Below are positions 56,541 through 64,000 of a DNA stretch of 64,000 nucleotides, piece after piece (position 1 is the first letter of the stretch; the number at the start of each line of letters is the position of its first letter). Under the pieces are notes generated by a model that saw nothing but the letters and a program-made list of their open reading frames with translations, was not told the origin of the DNA and ran no database searches. Source of the stretch: Adiantum capillus-veneris. Its lineage: Eukaryota > Streptophyta > Polypodiopsida > Polypodiales > Pteridaceae. The DNA is taken from assembly GCA_014529385.2 (NCBI GenBank), contig CM043971.1, forward strand, positions 90,449,840-90,513,839, given 5' to 3'. Position numbers and translations under genes: made by a program.

Positions 56541-57449
56541 GGTAGGCCAATAGAAATACGTCTATGCCCCACATAGGGAGGAGCATGGGATTCATACATA
56601 AATTTCTCATGAAGGGAATGGGTAACACATAGCCTATTGCCATGGAGAAGATAACCATCTTGCAAGGTGAGTGGTTCCTCTTTCTTTCCCAAAGCAAGGG
56701 ATGACATTATGTCTCTAAAGTCAAGGTCAGTAACATACTCATCTATAATAGAAGATAGATCGTTGTGAGTAGCTATAGACACCGCATTAACTTTTGGTCG
56801 TTGTGAAAGTGCATCAGCCACTTGATTGTGCTTACTAGCAATGTGAGAAATATGGAAACTAAATTGCAAAAGAAAATTTGCCCACCTCATTTGTTTTTCA
56901 GAAAGCTTGGTTTGTGTCATGAAATACTTGAGACTTTGGTGGTCGGTTCGTAGAATAAATGGAGTCCCCAATAGGTAGTGCATGTAGAACAACTAAAGGC
57001 TCTTTCTCATAAATGCCCAAGACTCTTTTATTGGTATTGAGCCTTCGGCTCTCATATGCTATGGCATGCCCTTCTTGAAGCAAAACTACTCCAAGACAAT
57101 CACCACAAGAATCACATTGGACCTCAAATGGCTTTGAGAGATCCGGAAGCATGAGGACTGGTTGGGAGGTAAGCTTCTCCTTGAGCTTGTCAAAAGCATT
57201 TTGCTCTTTAGCGGTCCATACATACTTGACGTTCTTCTTATTTAAGTCATGTAGTGGTCCTACTATTTGAGATAATTTTTCTATGAAGCATCTATAGTAT
57301 GCGCACATACCAATAAAGCTTCTTATCTCATGTAGATTCCTTGGATTAGGCCATGCTTTTATTACCTCTAACTTCAATGGATCCATACGGATAACATCTT
57401 GAGAGATAATATGACCTAGGTAGTGAATCTCTTGAAGAAAAAAAATCAC
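56537..57449 (-). pseudogene. Gypsy-4 RT thumb and RNase H
   Basis: Two overlapping frames, 57449-56898 and 56992-56537. The first has YLGHIISQDVIRMDPLKLE, IRSFIGMCAYYRCFIEKLS and the RNase H start FEVQCDSCGDCLGVVLLQEG. The second has FILRTDHQSLKYFMTQTKL and NQVADALSQR. A shift near 56985 separates them. The catalytic aspartates are visible (CDSC, RTDHQ, ADALS). Confidence 0.8.
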
Positions 57450-57464
57450 TTTTCTTTTGGTTGA

Positions 57465-57970
57465 GAAAAGGCTTGTTCTCCCTCACTGCTTGGAAAATCA
57501 CTTGGAGATGTTGCTTATGTTCCTCCAAAGACTGGGAGTAGATGATGATATCATCAAAGAACACTCCAATGAATTTTCACTAAGGTCTAAAAAGTTTCTC
57601 CATTAGACGATTGAACGTAGTTGGTGCATTAGTCAAGCCAAAAGCCATGACTAGATATTCATAAAGACCAAACATTGTGTGAAACGCGATCTTTAGGATA
57701 TCTTCATCCACTATCCTTATTTGATGATAGCCACTTTTAAGGTCAATCCTCCTGAAATAGGTAAAGCCTTGTAGATTATCAAACAGATCTTCTACCTGAG
57801 GCACAAAAAAATCTGTTTTTGATAGTGATATGAGTTAGTGCTCGATAGTCCACACACATACGGTATGTACCATCTTTTTTTTGTACTAAAAGGACGGGAG
57901 AACAAAAGGGAGAGGAACTAGGCCTCACCTTTCCTTTGTCTACCAATTCCTATACTTGCCTCATGATCTC
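57465..57970 (-). pseudogene. Gypsy-4 reverse transcriptase palm
   Basis: From about 57960 the minus strand reads [20 protein letters not shown] and [10 protein letters not shown] (57880), with a shift near 57815, then [36 protein letters not shown] and, after a stop near 57580, FFDDIIIYSQSLEEHKQHLQ. The catalytic box is FFDD, with both aspartates kept. Stops make it a pseudogene. Confidence 0.8.
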
Positions 57971-59088
57971 CTCTTGTTCAGCTTGTGAGACTTGATAATG
58001 AGGCTTGTTATGCGGTGAGCTTCCTAGAAGGAGCTCAATGCGATGGTCATCATCCCCTTGTTTTGGAGGTAAGTCCATAGGGATATCATCGATGAACACA
58101 TCTTGGAATCCTTTTAGAAAATTAGACAAGTCTAACTCTTCTTGATTCCTACCATTTACATTTGATGAAACATTAGGATCTTTTGGAGACTCTTTGACAA
58201 AAATCATGTACGTAGAAAGTGAGCTCTTCATTGATTTATCAAAAGCAAGAGCATATAAAAGTAGAATAGTGCGGCCACGCTCACTAGCATCTATATACAT
58301 GTTCTTTTCCCTGTAGGTGAAGTAGAATCTCCTTTCAAGAAACTTCATATTGGTAGCCATGCAATCAACTAGGATAGCATCCTCATGTTGAAGAGGAGAG
58401 ATGAAAAGTCTTCTTTATCGACACATCTTTGGACATGAAGCCTCAACTTCCCAATCAAAGGAATAATGGAGGCTTGCTGTCCCTTGAAAGATGTGTCAGC
58501 CATTACCATATCTCCCATCTCAAAAGCTTGAATGCGCAACTTGGTGGCCAACTCCATTGATATGAAGTTGTGAGTAGAGCCAAGGTCAAACAAGATGAAG
58601 GTATCATGCTCTCTTACCTTTCCCCAAGCATAGGAAAGTGAAGATCCTTTGCAATGAAAGTTCTCTTTTGGAGCTTCGATGGTGAAAGCCCTAGGAGTCT
58701 CATTGCAAGCATTCTTCTTGGGGCAAGAACGATAGACATGTCCTTGCTCCCCATACTTGGAACACTTATGGTCCTTACGAAAAGCTTCAAGATCTTTAAG
58801 AGAGAGTTTTTTTTTGCCTTTGTAAACTCCCTTCTCCTTGGACCAATTGTTGTTGTTGTTGTTGAAGTGCCTTTTGGAAAGAATTTTGAGCATAGTTTTC
58901 CCCTTTGCATCATTTTTGTCTTTATTTTCCATGGGCTTGACATCCCGTCTAGCCCCTTGATGGAAATTGATGCGTGAAGCAACCATGGTGTAATGGATTA
59001 CTTCAATGATAAAACCAGGCCGTTGAGAGTTGATGTATTCGGTCATCTTCAGGTAATCCCGCACAAATTTTTTTCTTTTTCTCGGCAA
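57950..59088 (-). pseudogene. Gypsy-4 gag end, protease and pre-RT region
   Basis: The frame 59088-58369 starts in Gag. HKCSKYGEQGHVYRSC is a zinc knuckle whose second cysteine is tyrosine. FILFDLGSTHNFISMELATK is the protease site, with D-L-G-S for D-S-G-S. The next frame, 58360-57950, has the pre-RT acidic motif FQDVFIDDIPMDLPPK and RIELLLGSSPHNKPHY. One shift separates them near 58365. Confidence 0.75.
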
Positions 59089-59182
59089 AGTTTATCTTTT
59101 GAAAGACATTAGCCTTGAGATGTAAATCCCAAAACTTGTCTACATACTTGTGGATAGACTCATGAGAGAGAAGCTTCAAGCT

Positions 59183-59986
59183 CTACGCCATTCGGTAAGC
59201 ACTTTGTCCTTTGCATCGCTTGCAAGGAATTGCTTCATGGTGGGAACAAAGGCTAGTCCACCATTGACGAGCTGATTTTTGGAAGTGCATAGCTACATGG
59301 TGTAGCTTGGAGGACTCTGTGAAGCCCTCATCTCCAAAGGCCGCATCAAATTGCTGGATGAAGGCCAACACTTTGTTGGTAGCACCAAAGGTGCCATCAT
59401 AGGTGAGAAAAGAGATACTCTTTCCTCCCTCCTTCAACTTCTCTAGCTTTTGTGACCTTCACCATGCAGGGTATGATTTTTGATGTCCTCCCCTCCTGTA
59501 TTCTCTAGGAGAATAGCCATAGCTTTCGTCGGAAGAGGAGGAAGGTGAAGAAGAAGGAGAAGAGGGTGACCTCTTTCTTGCCTTTTTCTTCCTTTCTTTC
59601 CTCTCTTCCCTTTCGGAGTGATGAGGAGAAGGATCGTGTGTGTTGATCTTTTCCTCTTGGGAGGAGTGGGCGATCGTCTAGACCGTCGTCTTCATGGAGG
59701 GCACATCTTCAGAGGAACTTAAGATTTCATTGCTTTCTTGCTCTTTGGAATCCTCCTCTTCTATGGGAGAGAGTCTTCTTTTGGGGGTCTCTTCAAGAGG
59801 CATCCTAAGCTCTCTCTCCTCTTGGAGAGGAAGGGAAATTCCATAAGCACAAATTTGTTGACTAACTTCGGCTTTCAAAGCAAGGTTGTCCATAGATTGC
59901 TGCAACCTAGTTATGAGATAATTCACGAACATGGGGGCATCATTATTAGCACCTTCATGTGTAAAATCAAAGCTATCAATGTTCAT
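59183..59986 (-). pseudogene. Gypsy-4 gag N-terminal part
   Basis: The frame 59986-59678 (MNIDSFDFTHEGANNDAPMF) is the Gag start and aligns with the Gypsy-5 gag (NVDNFDFAHEQATNDASMLV), both followed by an acidic RLSPIEEE-like segment. After a serine/lysine-rich broken part the frame 59437-59183 gives the capsid: ISFLTYDGTFGATNKVLAFI, HHVAMHFQKSARQWWTSL. This matches the chromovirus Gag pattern of a W-W motif after a helix. Confidence 0.7.
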
Positions 59987-60406
59987 CTACTCTCTTGGTT
60001 ATTGTCAAACCATGTTAACAAAATTTGGGTACGTCCTTAGTGTATGATTTGGCAATTCAAAACCTTAGTTGCCACTCCTCTTAGCCTTTGAAAATTGGTT
60101 CTTAAGTATCTACACCCACAGCTCGAAGTGGTTAACTATAGAGAGTAGTGGAATAGTTCTAACATAGCAGAGTTGTTGAGGGCTAGCTCCTTTCAGACTT
60201 CTTATGGCTCAATAACGCAGGCAAGTCTAAAAAGACTCCATGATTAAATCCAAAGCTCCTGAGGTGTGCAGCACATCCCACATAGTGGGATCAACAAAAC
60301 CGATAATAGATCCCAATTCCACTTACCCCTAATATAATTAAAAAAATCAACCATTTATAGGCTACTTAAGGACCTCGCTTCTTAAGCAATAAAACAAAAA
60401 CCAAAT
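59987..60406 (-). other. Gypsy-4 leader
   Basis: About 420 bp between primer site and gag, non-coding. Similar in length to the Gypsy-5 leader (63141-63544). Confidence 0.5.
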
Positions 60407-60418
60407 GCTCTGATACCA
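60407..60418 (-). promoter_or_regulatory. Gypsy-4 tRNA-iMet primer-binding site
   Basis: Plus strand GCTCTGATACCA is the reverse of TGGTATCAGAGC. It fixes the minus-strand orientation and the LTR edge at 60420. Confidence 0.9.
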
Positions 60419-60419
60419 A

Positions 60420-61550
60420 TGGAATGGAATTGACCTATTAACTTGAAAGTACCGTAAATCAATGAGAGTACTTTTGAGAAATTACTTTCTGAGCATAGCG
60501 GGTGATCATAATTGATAGTAGCAACATAAACATAGGCCACTAGGCAATGACAAACAAACATCTCATGCACCCTCTATGTCAAACTGCAAACCATTGGCCA
60601 AGTGCTAAAGAGAAGGTGTTAAACCAGTCACGATGCGATGTGCCATGAAAAACTGCATCCTCATCTAGCAACCAATGTGAAGAAAGTGTGCTATCCATAG
60701 ACATATCTGCAAGAGGTACACTCAAGGCAAGCATGACATCATTTGTTAGTGGCATGGACTTCCACTGGAATTGCCTCTCTAACATGTGGCAAAGTCGTAT
60801 CTACATTCTTGCATAGATCTCCGTTGTTTTCTCATATGTTTGAAACAATGATGCCTAATGTGCCTTGTGTGACCACAATGCCAAAAACGCACGTATCGTC
60901 AAGAACGAGACCGTCGTCTCTTAATGTCACACATATCTGCTACTATAAGTGAGTGAAAAATTAGCAACAAAGTGGGAGGTAACTCGACCACTACACAATG
61001 ATCAAAAGCATGATCAAATGCATCAAAACTGATGCTCATATATGCATAAAACAACTCCACAATCTGCTATCTGCAAGCATAAAGTGGGACAAATTGTTCA
61101 ACCGAGCTTGAAGGGCATAACCATATATGCAAGTAGAGAGCAAACTAGCTCAAAACACATCCCACAAACTGTCTGCAAAAACTTGTGAAAACCTATGACT
61201 GTATGTTTGTTGCCACACCTCGAGATCCACACAAGTATACGCAATCCTCACTCCTGCATCTGAAACAACGGTGCCTCATATGCCTTGTGTGACCACAATG
61301 CCAACAATGCACATATTGAGAAGAACGAGACCACCATCTCTTAATCTCACACATATCTGTTGCCATAAGTGAATGCCAAAATGGAAACAAAGTGGGAGGT
61401 AACTCGACCACTACACAATGATCAAATTCATGATCAAATGCATCAAAACTGATGCTCACATATGCATGAAAAAGCTCCACGATTTGCTATCTGTAAGCAT
61501 AAACTAGGACAAACTGCTATCGGGCATAAAGCGCATAACCATATACACTC
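60420..61550 (-). repeat. Gypsy-4 5' LTR (outer end uncertain)
   Basis: The LTR ends (minus strand) CAATTCCATTCCA at 60420. The outer end is not fixed, as no second copy is present. It includes a tandem duplication (next entry). Short ORFs here are not genes. Confidence 0.5.
60838..61545. repeat. Tandem duplication of about 420 bp within the Gypsy-4 LTR region
   Basis: TTTGAAACAATGATGCC at 60839 and TCTGAAACAACGGTGCC at 61259 start two copies that stay similar for about 290 bp, including AACAAAGTGGGAGGTAACTC, to GGGCATAA(C/A) near 61125 and 61530. They differ by many substitutions, so the duplication is old. Confidence 0.75.
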
Positions 61551-61653
61551 GGGGGGTGCACTACGTAATCTTGTTAATGTATAACGTGAGTTGTCATAAT
61601 AATCAATATCTAATTCTCCTAAATGATTTTCTCATATTAAACTGATCATTTAA
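61551..61653. other. Junction between two head-to-head elements
   Basis: About 100 bp of AT-rich DNA between the Gypsy-4 LTR and the Gypsy-5 LTR. No feature recognised. Confidence 0.35.
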
Positions 61654-63127
61654 TGTGGGGAAGTGCCAAGGGAGAAAAAGCTAGAATATTGGTTAAGTTA
61701 GCAGACCGGCCACAGTAGGGATCCAAAGGAGGGAAAATAGGGATCCAAAGGGGGGGGCCATCTGCAAAAGAGCCATGTGAAACAACGGGCTAAAAAGACC
61801 CTAAGGTTCAGCCCATTAAGACTTCCAAAATGCTAAGGTTCCAAAATTCAAAGGTTGTGTCCAAAGGTCAACCTTAGGGAAAATTGGATGCTTAGTGTGT
61901 GTGCCCAAAAAGTCTTTCTGCATCCCTACATGGGAGGGGGCGAGCCCCAAAGCTAGGGGATGAGAGAGAAAACCACACACACACACACAGGCTCCCTTTA
62001 CACAAAGGGAATGAGGGACACATGTCAGCTCCCTAGGCCAGATGCCCACAAGGTGTGCCCAATTCCTATTGGAAGACCCTTGAAGTGGACCAATGAGAAT
62101 TAAGCTAGAGTAAATCTAGTTTAATTAATTTAAAAACATTTAATAAAAGAAACCAATAAGAATTAAGTGTCCTAGAAGACTATTGGGCAGTCTCCCAAGG
62201 GGTCCAATGAGCATTCAGAAGCCCCATGGCTTGCCTGATTCCTATTGGCCAGGAGGCAAAGGGGTCCAATGAGAGTTTAGTTTAATTATTTAATTATCTA
62301 AATCTCTCACAAAAGGGGAAAGGGGGACACATGTCAGAAGGCTATCACTTATGCTGCTTAATTCCTATTGGCTTGACCTGGGGAGGTCCAATGAGGAAAA
62401 AGCCAGCCTAACTTAGCAGCTAGGGCTCGCCCAAGAGAGAGGGGGGGCTGATTTTTGCTGGGCATTCACTCTCACACTCTCACACTTGACCATGTGTGAA
62501 GGAAAAACACTCTATCTCCTCCCAAGCTTTAATGGAGAGCTCATCACCTACTCCAAGCTTGTGAGATAGAAGCCTACATCAACACTCTCTTGGCATGTGG
62601 ATGCAAATCCAACCAAGAGCCAAGCTTCAATGCATGCTCATCTTCTCTACCAAGCTAATTACTAAGCTAAGCTATGCTAATATGAGTGATTATGTGAGGA
62701 GATGTACTTCTTTCTTGTAAGATACTTCTTTTTCCTCTCAATCTACTCTCATACCCTGCTAGCTCTCACCATCTTCGAAGGTGTGTGAGGTCTTGGGTCT
62801 GAGAACGGGGATAATTCAAGTTGTGTTTGAAGGAACACAAAGAATTGTATTGTAAAATATCTCTCTTGATGGGAGAAACCATAATACAAAGCCTTTTGGA
62901 GGGGGGACCGGCTCCATGCAAATCCGGTCCTCAACTGTTGTCAATAGTTTAATTGCTCTCTCTTTTGAAAGTATTGTCGATGCTATCTAACTAGGTGTTA
63001 TGCTTTTTGTTGCTCTCTCCACCCAAGCACTCTTGTAATTATCATTAGGAATCTATTCTAATGAAATTCCCACTATGTTCATGCTAATTTCCGCTACAAA
63101 TAAGATTCTAGGCCATTAAATGTTACA
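61654..63127 (+). repeat. Gypsy-5 5' LTR (start approximate)
   Basis: TGTGGGGAAGTGCC is my best guess for the start. The end, AAATGTTACA at 63127, is firm because the primer site follows. U3 contains repeated CCAAT/ATTGG modules and two copies of GGGACACATGTCAG (near 62017 and 62325). An AC run lies at 61974-61989. Confidence 0.6.
62068..62392. promoter_or_regulatory. Four inverted CCAAT modules in the Gypsy-5 LTR
   Basis: ATTGG/CCAAT pairs lie at 62068/62090, 62182/62204, 62244/62266 and 62367/62388. In each, ATTGG is followed 21-22 bp later by a GG(A/T)CCAATGAG core. CCAAT boxes are bound by NF-Y. The constant spacing suggests a repeated enhancer unit. Confidence 0.55.
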
Positions 63128-63128
63128 T

Positions 63129-63140
63129 TGGTATCAGAGC
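63129..63140 (+). promoter_or_regulatory. Gypsy-5 tRNA-iMet primer-binding site
   Basis: TGGTATCAGAGC, two bases after the LTR end ACA. Confidence 0.92.
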
Positions 63141-63544
63141 TCAAGGTTTCTCTTTTCTTGCTCAAGAAGGGAGGTCCTCAAGCTAGCTACAAATGGTTGG
63201 TATTATTAATTGCCTGTGAGTAAGTAGAATAGGGATTTTTCAGCCTTGCAGTGCGCCTGCCTTTGTGCAGTTAACGGGGCATCACCGTCGAGAGCTATGG
63301 TCTTAATAGTGGAGTCCTACGGGGCTTGCCTACGGCTTAACCACTATTGAGCTATTAGAAGCTTGACAGGAGCCGGTGCTGTTTTGGTGTCGAAAGACCC
63401 TCTCTTCTATTCCTTGCAATTAATGGTATTCGAGCCGCGGGTACAGTAGCTTGAGTGCTTTTTCTAAAGGGGTAAAGAGGAGTAGCAACTAGGGCTTGAA
63501 GTGCCAAAGTACACCTAAAAAGTTTACACCTAAAAATTGTTAGA
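63141..63544 (+). other. Gypsy-5 leader
   Basis: Non-coding, 404 bp. Contains GTGCGCCTGCCTTTGTGCAG and an inverted phrase, CTTAATAGTGGAG/TTAACCACTATTGAG (63302-63354), able to form a hairpin. Confidence 0.5.
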
Positions 63545-64000
63545 ATGGCTGACAATATTAAAGAGAGTGAAATTAATGTTGATAACTTTGATTTTGCTCA
63601 TGAGCAAGCTACTAATGATGCTTCAATGCTTGTTAATTATCTTGTTTCTAAGCTTCAACAAGCCATGGGCAATCCATCTCTCCAAAGTGAAGTGCAACGG
63701 CAGCTCCGTGCTCACGGGATTCTCCAAGCTCATCACCATGACGAGAGAACACCTAGGAAGCCTCCTTGTGAGACTACCAAAAGAGGTCTCTCTCCGATTC
63801 AGGAAGAAGAAGAGAATCCATATGAAGGGCTCAAGAACTTACTTCTTGATGATGCATCTCCTTCCCAAAGGAGAACTCAAGAGCCTCCACCGAAGGAACG
63901 AGAAAGAAGCGAGTCTCCCGCCACCTCGGCGGAGATGGCTCCACGAAGACGGCGGGCTAAACGCTCTCCATCACCACCAAAGCGGAGAAGACCATCACAC
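63545..64000 (+). CDS. Gypsy-5 gag, N-terminal part (open at window end)
   Basis: Starts at ATG 63545, the first ATG in this frame after the leader, and is open for 152 codons to the last base. It begins MADNIKESEINVDNFDFAHE, continues with a helical part (MLVNYLVSKLQQAMGNPSLQ) and a charged segment with KRGLSPIQEEEENPYEG, then a strongly basic tail (PRRRRAKRSPSPPKRRRP). The same order is seen in the Gypsy-4 Gag. The basic tail may bind RNA or act in the nucleus. The capsid would lie beyond the window. It is one of the few undamaged frames here. Confidence 0.75.
   Translation, partial: MADNIKESEINVDNFDFAHEQATNDASMLVNYLVSKLQQAMGNPSLQSEVQRQLRAHGILQAHHHDERTPRKPPCETTKRGLSPIQEEEENPYEGLKNLLLDDASPSQRRTQEPPPKERERSESPATSAEMAPRRRRAKRSPSPPKRRRPSH

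Larger units (their letters stand above)
56004..60419 (-). mobile_element. Gypsy-4: chromovirus-like Ty3/gypsy element, minus strand, interior
   Basis: Minus strand from the iMet primer site (60418-60407): gag, protease, RT, RNase H, integrase, the Ty3/gypsy order. RT and RNase H wording (FRRIDLKSGYHQIRI, FFDDIIIYS, SKHNQVADALSQR) is of chromovirus type. The integrase is cut after its core and no chromodomain or 3' LTR is present. Gag and protease have several shifts. Its Gag start is related to that of Gypsy-5. Confidence 0.85.
61654..64000 (+). mobile_element. Gypsy-5: 5' part of a Ty3/gypsy element, plus strand
   Basis: Includes a probable 5' LTR, an iMet primer site, a leader and an open gag frame that leaves the window. 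Its gag start is related to that of Gypsy-4, but the frame has no stop here, so this copy may be younger. No target duplication can be checked because the 3' end is outside. Confidence 0.8.

Noticed and set aside
62749-62934. 61-codon minus-strand ORF in the Gypsy-5 LTR
   Set aside because: Short, no motif, inside an LTR.

Overview
This is eukaryotic nuclear DNA from a land plant with a large, repeat-rich genome. The evidence is nested Ty3/gypsy elements with plant-type primer sites (tRNA-iMet TGGTATCAGAGC), a CACTA (En/Spm) DNA transposon, a Ty1/copia-like gag relic, a plant-type pentatricopeptide-repeat (PPR) relic and long CT/GT/AC microsatellites. The style of the PPR relic, of one gypsy pol and of a transposase-like gene make me favour a fern or another non-seed plant, but this rests on memory and is only a moderate inference. 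I see no intact cellular gene, rRNA, bacterial operon or CRISPR array.

Layout. 1-688: RNase H relic of an old gypsy element, itself split by a foreign segment. 689-15158: Gypsy-1 (+), with related LTRs at both ends. Its reverse transcriptase is interrupted by a complete 5,673-bp CACTA element (6001-11673) with a 3-bp target duplication. The CACTA carries a broken transposase gene, a deleted second transposase gene and what looks like a captured heavy-metal-associated (HMA) gene fragment. 15159-16912: unassigned DNA plus an isolated LTR-like block. 16913-32679: Gypsy-2 (-), with LTR, tRNA-type primer site, long leader carrying 24-bp palindromes, gag, protease, RT, RNase H and an integrase preceded by two zinc-binding modules. 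Its protease gene is split by a 4,812-bp LTR element (20958-25769) with 395-bp LTRs and a 5-bp target duplication, which encodes a CCHC protein and acidic coiled-coil proteins but no polymerase.

32680-38321: Gypsy-3 (+), truncated at its 5' side, with a second archaeal-type RNase H and a long open integrase frame. 38322-47530: unassigned DNA, then a cluster of four copies of one LTR family (three +, one -), a tRNA-like sequence, an unknown minus-strand ORF and a copia-type gag relic. 47865-52282: a decayed, intron-bearing transposase-like gene of a family I cannot name. 52541-55150: a PPR relic with repeated fragments. 56004-60419: Gypsy-4 (-), a chromovirus-like element with degraded gag-pol. 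61654-64000: the 5' end of Gypsy-5 (+), a relative of Gypsy-4 in head-to-head orientation, with an open gag frame running off the window.

Nesting gives relative ages: the old gypsy relic precedes Gypsy-1, which precedes the CACTA; Gypsy-2 precedes the 4.8-kb non-autonomous element, whose LTRs differ at only about 11-12 sites. Almost every coding region has stops or frameshifts. The least damaged are the Gypsy-5 gag and the Gypsy-3 integrase, and the latter lacks one expected catalytic aspartate. Coordinates of LTR ends without a partner are approximate.
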